Under the pieces are notes generated by a model that was not told the DNA's origin, searched no databases, and was given only the letters and a program-made list of their open reading frames with translations. Made by a program: the position numbers and the translations under genes. From the NCBI RefSeq assembly GCF_002362315.1, contig NZ_MTZV01000006.1, positions 2,604,001 through 2,668,000 of the forward strand: a stretch of DNA of 64,000 nt, given 5' to 3'. This document shows, piece by piece, positions 52,909 to 61,669 of this stretch (its first letter is position 1; every line of letters begins with the position of its first letter). This stretch comes from Paraburkholderia acidicola. Its GTDB lineage: Bacteria > Pseudomonadota > Gammaproteobacteria > Burkholderiales > Burkholderiaceae.

Positions 52909-53798
52909 GTACTACAGCAATGAATACCGCAGCAATGAATACCCCGCCGATCGTTCCTCGTTCAGACCTGGACTTCGGCCTGGACAACACCATTCCGCGC
53001 TTCTGGTTTGACAACAATCCGTTCAGGACGCGTCTGATGGACGGATTGCAACTGAGCTTCCCGGATGGCGAGCGTTACTTCATCTCGAGCGTTCGCTACT
53101 TCCGCGAGCGTGTGAAAGACCCGGTGCTCGCACAGGAGATCAAGGATTTCACACGCCAGGAAGGGCAGCACGGCATGGCTCACACGACGTTCAACAACGT
53201 GTTGAAGAAGCAAGGAATGCCGGTCGATGAACTGCTCGCTGTCCAGAAGACCATTCTGGACGGCTATACCCGTCGGTGGTCTCCGGACTTCAACGTGGCT
53301 CTGACGGCGGCCTTCGAACATATGACCTCGCTGATGGCAGAGGCATTCTTCGGCCGCAAGATGGTCACGGCGGGGGCTGATCCGCACATGCAGGCGTTAT
53401 TTGCGTGGCACGCCATCGAGGAAATGGAGCACAAATCGGTGGTGTTCAACGTGATGAAATCGGTCACCAGTATTGGCTATTTTCGTCGCTGCGCGGCGAT
53501 GATCATCGCTGTGCGGAAATCGAACAAACTACTTTTCAAGAATTCGGATCGCCTGCTCAAGGCCGATGGTTTCAGCTGGTTGGCGCGTAAGTGGATGGTT
53601 CTGAAAAATCTGAACTGGATGTATGGCCCGAAGGGCGTGTTTTCCAGCTACAACATGAAAATCCTCGCGTACTTCCGGCCTGGATTTCACCCCACCGATA
53701 TCCCGGTCATGCAGAGCTATCCCATCTGGCTCGCGGAATATCAGCGCAGTGGAAATCCGCACAAGGCGTGTCAGGCACTTCTGGCACACGCGGCCTGA
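52905..53798 (+). CDS. Predicted metal-dependent hydrolase, PF10118-like
   Basis: 297 aa. Helical protein with conserved His/Glu motifs (EGQHGMAHTTFNNV, AWHAIEEMEHKSVVFN) resembling a ferritin-like di-metal site, as in the uncharacterised PF10118 family. No signal peptide. CAGGAGG precedes ATG 52905, which overlaps the monooxygenase stop, so the two are coupled. Function unknown; the coupling suggests a shared substrate. Confidence 0.86.
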   Translation: MSTTAMNTAAMNTPPIVPRSDLDFGLDNTIPRFWFDNNPFRTRLMDGLQLSFPDGERYFISSVRYFRERVKDPVLAQEIKDFTRQEGQHGMAHTTFNNVLKKQGMPVDELLAVQKTILDGYTRRWSPDFNVALTAAFEHMTSLMAEAFFGRKMVTAGADPHMQALFAWHAIEEMEHKSVVFNVMKSVTSIGYFRRCAAMIIAVRKSNKLLFKNSDRLLKADGFSWLARKWMVLKNLNWMYGPKGVFSSYNMKILAYFRPGFHPTDIPVMQSYPIWLAEYQRSGNPHKACQALLAHAA

Positions 53799-53824
53799 TA
53801 CGCGGTGGCGCAATCGCTCAGGTG

Positions 53825-54652
53825 TCAGCCCGCCTTGCCTTGGGCTGCCTTCGAAACGGCTTCCCACTGTCGCCAGGTCGCGAGCCGGTCGGTGTAGGTG
53901 TGCTCGACGATCTGCAATGCAGTGCTACCGAGTAGCAGACGCAGCGGCGGAGTAGGTGAGTCGACGACCTGCAGAATCGCGTCGGCCGTGGCGCTCGGGT
54001 CGCCCAGTGTGCGGGAGCCATAGGCTGCGGCGAGCTTCTCGCGCAGGCCGGTGTACGCGTCGAGTTTCGTCGAGTGGTGCGCGGAAGCACTGCGCCAGTC
54101 GGTGTCGTAACCACCGGGTTCGATCAGCGTGACCTTGATGCCGAAGTCGGCGACTTCTTTCGCCAGCGTCTCGCACAATCCTTCGACGGCCCATTTGGAC
54201 GCGCCATAGACGCTCGCCGTCGGGAACGTGATGATGCCGCTGAGGCTCGATACCGCAAGGATGTGACCACTACCCTGTGCACGCAGCAAGGGCAATGCGG
54301 CCTGGATGACCCACAGCGCGCCGAAAAAATTGGTGTCCATCTGCGCGCGTGCTGCGGCTTCTTCGGTTTCTTCGACTGCGCCGAACAGGCCGTAACCCGC
54401 GTTATGCAGTACCACGTCGAGGCGGCCAAAGTGCCGGTGCGCCTGTTCGACAGCGGAAAACACGGCGCTGCGATCGGCGACATCGAGCGTGAGTGGAAGA
54501 ATCGCATCCCCGTACGACGCGACGAGATCGTCGAGTGCGGCAATGTCGCGCACCGTAGCCGCAACGCTGTCGCCGCGTGCTAGCGCGGCCTGGGCCCAGA
54601 CGCGGCCGAAGCCACGTGAAGTACCTGTAATAAACCAGACTTTCTTGCTCAT
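53825..54652 (-). CDS. SDR-family oxidoreductase
   Basis: 275 aa. GTSRGFGRVWAQAALARGDSVAATVR nucleotide site, LDVADRSAV, NNAGYG equivalent HNAGYGLFG, SSLSGIITFPTASVYGASKWAVEG (catalytic Ser, Tyr, Lys). ATG 54652 has GGAG. Two CTAAC-type operators lie upstream, shared with the hypothetical gene next to it. Converges with the PF10118 gene. Confidence 0.92.
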   Translation of the reverse strand: MSKKVWFITGTSRGFGRVWAQAALARGDSVAATVRDIAALDDLVASYGDAILPLTLDVADRSAVFSAVEQAHRHFGRLDVVLHNAGYGLFGAVEETEEAAARAQMDTNFFGALWVIQAALPLLRAQGSGHILAVSSLSGIITFPTASVYGASKWAVEGLCETLAKEVADFGIKVTLIEPGGYDTDWRSASAHHSTKLDAYTGLREKLAAAYGSRTLGDPSATADAILQVVDSPTPPLRLLLGSTALQIVEHTYTDRLATWRQWEAVSKAAQGKAG

Positions 54653-54717
54653 ACGAATTCACTCCGAAAGAGGCCGGACGACCGGCCCGGTTTGACCTGA
54701 CACTACGATCGTCTTGA

Positions 54718-54760
54718 GACTAACAGCGGCAGTCTACCACTGTTAGTCTAACGATGTTAG
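54718..54760. promoter_or_regulatory. TetR operators upstream of the SDR gene
   Basis: CTAACGATGTTAG at 54748-54760 matches the CTAAC-N3-GTTAG core seen twice at 55188-55219. Just beside it GACTAACAG (54718-54726) pairs with CTGTTAGTC (54740-54748). Probable binding sites for the nearby TetR protein. Confidence 0.6.
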
Positions 54761-54763
54761 TTT

Positions 54764-55156
54764 TCAGGGTGTGGAGTGAGCCTGTTGATGGCCGAGCAGA
54801 CGCGCGACTTCCGCGTCAATGTCGGCTTCGCTTTCGACGACCCGAACAGGAAAGCCGAATGCTTTCGCGAGAGCGGGCGCCATCGCCTTTGACGCGATGG
54901 TCACCGTGCGACGTGTCTCCACGATCACCGCGCCGGCGCACCATCGGGACAGTGCGGGCCGGTTTCGCTTGAGCCATAGCGCGTGCTGTTTGCGCTCGTT
55001 TTGTAGGGCATTGTGCTCGTCACGCGGCGCCTCGACGCTCAACAGGACAAAGCGTTGTGCGCGGGCGAACAGTGCGTCGAATTGCGATTCCCACTCTGGC
55101 TCGCTGTGCGCGAGGCACATGCGTACGAGTGGAAAATGGGTGGTATCCAGAAACAT
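54764..55156 (-). CDS. Conserved hypothetical protein, 130 aa
   Basis: Not recognised. Soluble alpha/beta composition, no signal. MFLDTTHFPLVRMCLAH and a mid-region W-C-A-G-A-V-I-V-E-T strand suggest a small alpha/beta fold, perhaps STAS/SpoIIAA-like. ATG 55156 has AAGAAGG. Lies between the SDR and TetR genes on the same strand, with a CTAAC-N3-GTTAG pair upstream, so it is part of the TetR-controlled set. Confidence 0.7.
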   Translation of the reverse strand: MFLDTTHFPLVRMCLAHSEPEWESQFDALFARAQRFVLLSVEAPRDEHNALQNERKQHALWLKRNRPALSRWCAGAVIVETRRTVTIASKAMAPALAKAFGFPVRVVESEADIDAEVARLLGHQQAHSTP

Positions 55157-55187
55157 CGTCGACCTTCTTCGCAGAAGCTGAAATAAG

Positions 55188-55219
55188 CTAACGTTGTTAG
55201 ATTAGGCTAACAACGTTAG
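55188..55219. promoter_or_regulatory. Paired TetR operators upstream of the hypothetical gene
   Basis: CTAACGTTGTTAG (55188-55200) and its exact reverse complement CTAACAACGTTAG (55207-55219), 6 bp apart, in the 67-bp gap between the TetR stop and the hypothetical start. Same CTAAC-N3-GTTAG core as at 54748-54760. Confidence 0.7.
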
Positions 55220-55223
55220 TTAA

Positions 55224-55853
55224 TCAAGCATCGGCGATCCTGCTCTCGATTCCGCGTATGAGCAGATCGATGCCAAGCGCGAAGCGCTGGTCGAAGTTGC
55301 GGTTGAAAATATCGCTGGCAGCGTCGTACGCGTGCGGATAATCGGTATTGGCGAGCGCGACAAATGCAGCCTGGCGCGCTTTCAGGTCGATGCCGTTGTC
55401 GGGGCCCAGTGCCTGTTCCTCCATCACGAAACCAAGCACGTAGTAGAGCACGCTGAACGAACCCCACGCGGCGAGCCGTGAGTCTGCGCCAGCTTCGACC
55501 AGCGAGGCCATCAGTGCATTGCCGACCCGCATCACGTTTTCGGTCACCCCGTTGCTACCGGCGAACACGCGCGCTCCATCCCGATGCTTCAACATCGCGC
55601 GGCGAATTTCGCCTGAAACTTGCCGCAACTGTTCTTCCCATGTGCGGTTACGCGGCATCTTGCGGGCGACGTTCTCCATCAGGAGATCGGCCATGCCATC
55701 CATCAACACCTGTTTGTTCTCAAAGTGCCAGTAGAGCGAGGCCGCCTTGATGTCCAGCGCCTGTGCCAACTTGCGCATCGTTACGCCCTCGATGCCAAGT
55801 TCATCGAGGAGTTCGATCGCAGCCTCGATGACCTGTTCTTTCTGTATCGCCAT
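55224..55853 (-). CDS. TetR-family repressor, TetR_C (class I) type
   Basis: 209 aa from ATG 55853 (MAIQKEQVIEAAIELLDELGIEG). HTH VTMRKLAQALDIKAASLYWHFENKQVLMDGMADLL, then a C-terminal domain like tetracycline-type TetR (FSVLYYVLGFVMEEQA). The longer frame to 56078 is discarded. It precedes the hypothetical and SDR genes on the same strand and probably binds the three CTAAC-N3-GTTAG sites. Confidence 0.9.
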   Translation of the reverse strand: MAIQKEQVIEAAIELLDELGIEGVTMRKLAQALDIKAASLYWHFENKQVLMDGMADLLMENVARKMPRNRTWEEQLRQVSGEIRRAMLKHRDGARVFAGSNGVTENVMRVGNALMASLVEAGADSRLAAWGSFSVLYYVLGFVMEEQALGPDNGIDLKARQAAFVALANTDYPHAYDAASDIFNRNFDQRFALGIDLLIRGIESRIADA

Positions 55854-55941
55854 AGTGATCTTGTCTAAAGGTTGCTTACCAGGAGCCGCGTGAGAAGGGC
55901 GCGAATCGGTAACAGTGTGCCTGAAACACCTGAGTTTGCCG

Positions 55942-56901
55942 TCATGCCTGCAGATTCCCACCTGAAGCGCGCCACCGTGCCGGCGATACTCCGACCTGTC
56001 GCTTGAAGACACGTTGAAACGCGGCAACCGATTGATACCCCACCGATTCACCAATGTCCGCCACCGGCGTGTCTGCATGCAGCAGCATGCGGCCCGCGAT
56101 AGTCATGCGGATTTCTGTGAGGACATCGGCGGCAGAGCGACCGATAGCCTCCTGAAACTGCCGGATGAACGTCGCGCGCGACATATGGCAGAGCGCCGAC
56201 AACTGATCGAGCGTCCACGGTTCAGCAGGTGTCTCGAACATCGCGGTGATGGCCGGTTGCAAGCGGGGTTTCCGCGCGAGCGCAAGCAGGCCATGTGGCG
56301 GCTGGGTACCTTCCGTGGCGAAACGCAACGTCAGTGCGAACAGCGCTGCCGACAGATGATTGACGAACATCTCGCTACCGACGCCCGGATCGTTGGCTTC
56401 TTCATGCATCAATTCGATCAGACGTCTCAGACGGGTGCGGGCCATCGACCGTGCCGGGTCGTCGCGGTCCGCGCCTCGCTCAGGCAATGCGCTATGCACG
56501 ACCAGACGGCCTGGCAGGTGATCGCGCAACAGCCTGTCTGGAACTGCGCCCAGCAGGAAGCGCCCGCAGAGAAAGTCCGCTTTCTCACCGGCTCCGTTGT
56601 TTTCAATGACAGTTAGCGATGCCTTCGGGCTGTGGAATTCTGGCCCCGCAGCATTGCCGCTACCGTCATGAATGAGATGCGCGTTGCCGGCCGGAAACAG
56701 AATGATGTCGCCTGCCGTTAGCTGTTCCGATGGACCGTTCACGTCGTCGAGAACGGCATGCCCCGACAACAGGATGTGGTACGGAATTTCGCGCACACCG
56801 GAGACCACCTGATCGATTTTCCACGGCGCACCGAAGAGACAGCGCAACTCGAGCCGCCCTGTGACGGGTATCAATGAAAGCAGTCGACTTAGCAGGTCCA
56901 T
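55942..56901 (-). CDS. AraC-family regulator with cupin sensor domain
   Basis: 319 aa. N-terminal cupin_6 domain (GREIPYHILLSGHAVLDD analogue, LTAGDIILFPAGNAHLIHDG) and C-terminal AraC HTH pair (MSRATFIRQFQEAIGRSAADVL, IGESVGYQSVAAFQRVFKRQVGVSPARWR). Divergent from the mercuric-reductase-like gene, its likely target. Confidence 0.92.
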   Translation of the reverse strand: MDLLSRLLSLIPVTGRLELRCLFGAPWKIDQVVSGVREIPYHILLSGHAVLDDVNGPSEQLTAGDIILFPAGNAHLIHDGSGNAAGPEFHSPKASLTVIENNGAGEKADFLCGRFLLGAVPDRLLRDHLPGRLVVHSALPERGADRDDPARSMARTRLRRLIELMHEEANDPGVGSEMFVNHLSAALFALTLRFATEGTQPPHGLLALARKPRLQPAITAMFETPAEPWTLDQLSALCHMSRATFIRQFQEAIGRSAADVLTEIRMTIAGRMLLHADTPVADIGESVGYQSVAAFQRVFKRQVGVSPARWRASGGNLQA

Positions 56902-57050
56902 GTGATCGGCGTGACCGGTACGGTGAGAACCGGCATTTTAACTTGATGATGATACGTTTGAGCATATAAATGACAATTTATAGTATCGAAAATATCGTCA
57001 TCGGAATCTACAGTGGAGGCTCCTAACCCCACCCCTGAAGGAGTTGCATC

Positions 57051-58463
57051 ATGAGCCACACCCCCGAAGTTGAACATTTCGACACCGTGATTCTTGGCAG
57101 CGGCCAGGGCGGCAAACTGCTCGCGTGGCATCTCGGTCGCACGGGGCAGCGTGTGGCTGTCGTCGAGCGTCAGTGGGTGGGCGGTTCGTGCCCGGCCGTC
57201 GCGTGTCTGCCGAGCAAGAACGAAATCTGGAGCGCACGCGTTGCGCATGTGACGCGACATGCCGCCGACTTCGGTGCAGTGGTGAGCGGCCCGGTGACCG
57301 TCGATATGACGAAGGTTCGCGATCGCAAGCGTGACATGGTTGAACGCGAAGTGACCGCGCACCTTAACGCCTATGCGGCAAGCGGCGCGGAATTGATCAT
57401 GGGTAGCGGCAAGTTTGTCGGACCGAAGACGATCGAGATCGAACTCAACGATGGCGGCAAGCGCACGGTGAGCGGCGATCAGATCGTGGTCAATGTTGGC
57501 ACGCACGCGGCCATTCCCGATTTCCCAGGCCTGCGCGCCGCCGAACCGCTGACGCACATCGGGTCGCTGGAACTGGACTACGTGCCATCCCATCTGGTCG
57601 TGCTGGGTGGCGGATATATCGGCATCGAGATGGCGCAAACCTATCGTCGCTTCGGTAGTCGCGTGACGATAATCGAGCGCAACGAGCGACTGATGATGCG
57701 TGAGGACGATGATGTTTCCGCGGAGATGCTAGGCATTCTGCGCGGAGAAGATATCGACGTGATCCTGAATGCCGAAACGGTGAAGGTAGAGGGGCGTTCT
57801 GGAGCGGGTGTCCGTGTCGTGCTGCGTACGGATGCCGGCGAGCAGGTGGTCGAAGGCAGCGATCTGCTCGTGGCGGTGGGGCGTGTTCCGAATACGACCG
57901 GGATCGGTCTGGAAGAGGCCGGTATCAAGCTGAACGAGCGTGGCTATATTCGCGTGAACGAACACCTGCAAGCGTCCACTGCAGGTGTCTGGGCGATCGG
58001 CGAAGCGGCGGGCAGTCCGCAGTTCACGCATGTATCGGTCGACGACTTCAGGATCGTGCGCGACAACATGGCAGGCGGAAACCGCAGTACCACCGACCGG
58101 TTGATTCCCTACACGATGTTCACTGAACCGCCGCTGGCGCACGTGGGCTTAAGCGAACGCGAAGCGCAGCAGAAGGGCATCGCGGTTCGTGTCGCAAAGC
58201 TGCCGATGAAGAACGTGCTGCGCACGCTTGCAACCGATGAGTCGCAGGGCTTCATGAAGGTGCTCGTCGGTGCAAACGACGACCGCATTCTGGGCTTCAC
58301 GATGATCGGCGCCGAAGCGGGTGAGGTGCTGGCCGCGATGCAGACGGCGATCCTGTCTGGGCTGCCTTATCAGAAGCTGCGCGATGCGGTGATTTCGCAC
58401 CTGACTTATGCCGAAGGGCTTGGGCCGTTGCTGGCGAACGTGCCACCTCGGGCTGCGGTATAG
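57051..58463 (+). CDS. Mercuric-reductase-like pyridine nucleotide-disulfide oxidoreductase
   Basis: 470 aa flavoprotein. FAD site GSGQGG (16-21), redox-active pair C47-x4-C52 in GSCPAVACLPSK, NADPH-binding GGGYIGIEMAQ, and the dimer-interface histidine region YAEGLGPLL at the C-terminus. No N-terminal heavy-metal domain and no C-terminal Cys pair as in true MerA, so it is a MerA-like disulfide or quinone reductase of unknown substrate. AAGGAG before ATG 57051. Divergent from AraC. Confidence 0.88.
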   Translation: MSHTPEVEHFDTVILGSGQGGKLLAWHLGRTGQRVAVVERQWVGGSCPAVACLPSKNEIWSARVAHVTRHAADFGAVVSGPVTVDMTKVRDRKRDMVEREVTAHLNAYAASGAELIMGSGKFVGPKTIEIELNDGGKRTVSGDQIVVNVGTHAAIPDFPGLRAAEPLTHIGSLELDYVPSHLVVLGGGYIGIEMAQTYRRFGSRVTIIERNERLMMREDDDVSAEMLGILRGEDIDVILNAETVKVEGRSGAGVRVVLRTDAGEQVVEGSDLLVAVGRVPNTTGIGLEEAGIKLNERGYIRVNEHLQASTAGVWAIGEAAGSPQFTHVSVDDFRIVRDNMAGGNRSTTDRLIPYTMFTEPPLAHVGLSEREAQQKGIAVRVAKLPMKNVLRTLATDESQGFMKVLVGANDDRILGFTMIGAEAGEVLAAMQTAILSGLPYQKLRDAVISHLTYAEGLGPLLANVPPRAAV

Positions 58464-58496
58464 GGTTCTTCGTCATCTTCAGCTTGCGTGAATGTG

Positions 58497-58539
58497 TCCC
58501 GGTGCCGACGTCGATGTGACTGACGAGTGTGCACCGGGA
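58497..58539. terminator. Stem-loop after the flavoprotein gene
   Basis: TCCCGGTGC (58497-58505) pairs with GCACCGGGA (58531-58539) over 9 bp with a 25-nt loop, 34 bp past the stop. Possible rho-independent or pausing structure; no U tract. Confidence 0.4.
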
Positions 58540-58670
58540 ATCGTGCGTGGGTAACGCGATTCAGATGCAGTATTTGTGGGAGTATTGACGGCGGTTACGT
58601 TGATGATCCGATAAGCATCGTCAGGGCGAAATGGATGCCTGATGAAAAACTTGCCAGGGAACTTCCCACG

Positions 58671-59021
58671 ATGAAAATTCACTCTTTGCTGGTACCTGTG
58701 GACGATCTGGGCTCAGCCGTCGAGTTTCTGACCAGCAACCTGGGTTGTGTCGTGAAGATACGCGACGGTGACCGCTATTGCGCGCTGGATGCCGGTGGCC
58801 AGATGCTGGCGTTGGTGTCGGGAGAGGAGCGGGTGGTCGACACGATCTCTCTGGTTGTTCGCGTCGATGACATCAACGCAGCGGTCGCTTCGATTGTTGA
58901 AGGCGGAGGCCAGTTGCTTAGCCCGCCGCATGAAGGGCCTCATGAGGTGCGCGCAGTGGTCACGGGTGTCGGTGGCGTGCCGATGGTGTTGTCGGCCAGA
59001 CGGCCGTCGGTTGGCTCATAA
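58671..59021 (+). CDS. VOC-family (glyoxalase-like) protein
   Basis: 116 aa single vicinal-oxygen-chelate domain: MKIHSLLVPVDDLGSAVEFL start, LDAGGQMLAL and the C-terminal VTGVGGVPMVLS strand. ATG 58671 follows AGGGAA; in-frame upstream ATG 58635 is possible but gives a non-family extension. Small lyase, dioxygenase or binding role; substrate unknown. Confidence 0.8.
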   Translation: MKIHSLLVPVDDLGSAVEFLTSNLGCVVKIRDGDRYCALDAGGQMLALVSGEERVVDTISLVVRVDDINAAVASIVEGGGQLLSPPHEGPHEVRAVVTGVGGVPMVLSARRPSVGS

Positions 59022-59183
59022 CCGTCGGCCGTCGTAGGGCGGTTCTACCCGTCAGTGTGGGTGTAAATTGCGCTTCAAGAACGGGCGTGCGCACACTCGC
59101 TCGTGTTGATGGCCAGCACGAATGAGCGCATCACCGTTGGCGTATGATGTTGACGCAAATAAGGGGCAATCAGGAGACATCGG

Positions 59184-61529
59184 ATGAGCGACGCCATCAA
59201 TCCGAACCACACCGCGTCGTGTCCGTTCCATGACAATCCAGGCAGCCACACGCCATCAACATCAGGTGGCTGCCCGATCAACCACCGCGCCGCCGAATTC
59301 GATCCATTCGAAGACGCCTATCAGCAGGACCCACCCGAATACGTACGCTGGGCACGCGAAGAGCAACCGGTCTTCTACAGCCCGAAGCTCGGCTACTGGG
59401 TCGTCACGCGCTTCGATGACATCAAGGCGATCTTTCGCGACAACATCACGTTCAGCCCGTCTATCGCGCTCGAAAAAATCACCCCGACCGGACCCGAAGC
59501 AAACGAAGTGCTTGCCTCATACGGCTATGCAATGAGCCGCACGCTCGTCAACGAGGACGAGCCGGCTCATATGCCACGTCGTCGCGCACTGATGGAGCCG
59601 TTCACACCCGAGGCGCTCGAGCGCCACAAGCCGATGGTGCGTCGACTCGTGCGCGAATACGTCGACCGGTTCATTAACGACGGCAAAGCCGATCTCGTCG
59701 AGCAGATACTGTGGGAAGTCCCGCTTACCGTGGCCCTGCATTTTCTGGGCGTGCCCGAAGAAGACATGGACACGTTGCGCAAGTATTCGATTGCGCACAC
59801 GGTCAATACGTGGGGACGGCCGAGGCCCGAAGAGCAGGTTGAAGTCGCGCAGGCGGTGGGCAAGTTCTGGCAGTTTGCTGGAAATGTCCTCGAGAAGATG
59901 CGTCGCAATCCGGACGGGCACGGCTGGATGCAATACGGCATCCGGAAGCAGAAGGAACTGCCCGAGGTGGTGACGGATTCGTATCTGCATTCGATGATGA
60001 TGGCCGGCATCGTGGCCGCGCACGAGACGACCGCGAACGCCACGGCGAACGCATTGAAGCTGCTGCTTCAGCACCCACAGGCATGGCGTGATATCTGCGA
60101 CGATCCACGGTTGATACCGAATGCGGTCGAAGAGTGTCTGCGGCACAACGGCTCGATCGCTGCATGGCGACGTCTTGCAACCCGCGATGTCGCGATCTCC
60201 GGCATCGAGATTCCCGCAGGATCGAGACTGCTGATCGTCACGTCGTCGGCGAATCGAGACGAACGTCAGTTTGCGGGCGCCGATCTGTTCGACATTCGTC
60301 GCGAGAACGCCAGCGACCATCTGACGTTCGGCTACGGCTCGCATCAGTGCATGGGGAAAAACCTCGCCCGCATGGAGATGCAGATTTTCCTCGAGGCGTT
60401 CACGCGCCGTTTGCCGCACATGCGTCTTGCCGAACAGCGCTTTAGCTACGTGCCCAATACGTCGTTTCGCGGCCCCGAGCACCTGCTCGTCGAATGGGAC
60501 CCGGCGCTCAATCCTGAGCGAACGGATCTATCGGTGCTGCGACCGCGAACGGCGGTGCGTATCGGCGAACCGTCCGCACATGCAATCAGCCGTCCTGTCG
60601 TCGTAACGTCCGTCATCTACGCCGGAGCCAACATCGTGCGTGTCAAGCTTGCGTCGCGCGATGGCCGGCCGTTACCGCGCTGGACGCCGGGTTCGCATAT
60701 CGACGTCGAATGCGGCAATACTGGTATCTCGCGGCAATATTCGCTGTGCGGCGATCCGGCCGACGCGGAGACGTTCGAAATCGCGGTGCTTAAAGAGCAC
60801 GATAGTCGCGGCGGCTCGGTATGGCTGCACGACACCGTTAAGCCAGGCGCTTTGCTGCACATACGCGGTCCTCGCAATCACTTTCGACTCGACGAAACTG
60901 CGCAGCGGGTGGTGCTGATCGCCGGGGGTATCGGCATTACGCCGATCAGCGCGATGGCACGGCGCGCGAAAGAACTGGGTATCGACTATGAGGTGCATTT
61001 CAGCGGACGTGCGCGCGCATCGATGGTGCTGCTCGACGAGCTTTCCACGCTGCACGGGGACCGTATCAGCGTGTATGTGTCCGATGAAGGCACGCGCAAC
61101 GATTTCAGTGCGCTGCGGGTCGACGATGCAACCCAGGTCTATGCATGCGGTCCCGCGAGAATGCTCGACGCACTGGAACAAGTCGCTACGAACTGGCCCG
61201 ACGACACACTAAAAATCGAGCATTTCGTCTCGGCAATTGGCACGCTCGATCCAGACCGCGAGCACACGTTCGAAGTGGAACTCAAAGACTCGGGGCTCGT
61301 CGTGACCGTAGCTGCCGACCAAACACTACTTGCAGCGCTGCGACAGGCGAATGTCGACGTACAGAGCGATTGCGAGGAAGGATTGTGCGGCTCGTGCGAG
61401 GTGCGCGTTCTCGCCGGCGAAGTGGATCATCGCGATGTCGTGCTGACGAAAGCGGAACGGCAATCCAATACGCGAATGATGGCCTGTTGCTCACGCGCGC
61501 AGGGCACGAGGCTTACGCTGGAGCTTTGA
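59184..61529 (+). CDS. Self-sufficient cytochrome P450, CYP116B-like
   Basis: 781 aa fusion. P450 domain ~1-440 with I-helix AGIVAAHETTANA and the haem loop FGYGSHQCMG (ligand C389). ~470-690 is a phthalate-dioxygenase-reductase-type FMN/NADH module (RQYSLCGDP, LIAGGIGITPISAM, VYACGPARML). ~700-781 is a ferredoxin with C730, C735, C738 and C768. Length and domain order match CYP116B (P450RhF) enzymes, which hydroxylate or dealkylate small aromatics with NADPH or NADH only. AGGAG before ATG 59184. Stands alone with no partner redox gene needed. Confidence 0.93.
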   Translation: MSDAINPNHTASCPFHDNPGSHTPSTSGGCPINHRAAEFDPFEDAYQQDPPEYVRWAREEQPVFYSPKLGYWVVTRFDDIKAIFRDNITFSPSIALEKITPTGPEANEVLASYGYAMSRTLVNEDEPAHMPRRRALMEPFTPEALERHKPMVRRLVREYVDRFINDGKADLVEQILWEVPLTVALHFLGVPEEDMDTLRKYSIAHTVNTWGRPRPEEQVEVAQAVGKFWQFAGNVLEKMRRNPDGHGWMQYGIRKQKELPEVVTDSYLHSMMMAGIVAAHETTANATANALKLLLQHPQAWRDICDDPRLIPNAVEECLRHNGSIAAWRRLATRDVAISGIEIPAGSRLLIVTSSANRDERQFAGADLFDIRRENASDHLTFGYGSHQCMGKNLARMEMQIFLEAFTRRLPHMRLAEQRFSYVPNTSFRGPEHLLVEWDPALNPERTDLSVLRPRTAVRIGEPSAHAISRPVVVTSVIYAGANIVRVKLASRDGRPLPRWTPGSHIDVECGNTGISRQYSLCGDPADAETFEIAVLKEHDSRGGSVWLHDTVKPGALLHIRGPRNHFRLDETAQRVVLIAGGIGITPISAMARRAKELGIDYEVHFSGRARASMVLLDELSTLHGDRISVYVSDEGTRNDFSALRVDDATQVYACGPARMLDALEQVATNWPDDTLKIEHFVSAIGTLDPDREHTFEVELKDSGLVVTVAADQTLLAALRQANVDVQSDCEEGLCGSCEVRVLAGEVDHRDVVLTKAERQSNTRMMACCSRAQGTRLTLEL

Positions 61530-61572
61530 CGCCGTACGTACGTGGGCGTTACCCGGATCTGGTGAAGTAACC

Positions 61573-61594
61573 TGGAGGACGCCGGGTTCCTCCA
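61573..61594. terminator. Stem-loop after the P450 gene
   Basis: TGGAGGA (61573-61579) and TCCTCCA (61588-61594), 8-nt loop, 43 bp past the stop and before the aminopeptidase gene. Confidence 0.45.
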
Positions 61595-61669
61595 CGATGG
61601 TAAAGTTCTCTCCCGTATCGCCACAGGTTGCTCACCTGGAAGCAAGTCTTTGCGAATAAGGAAAAACTC

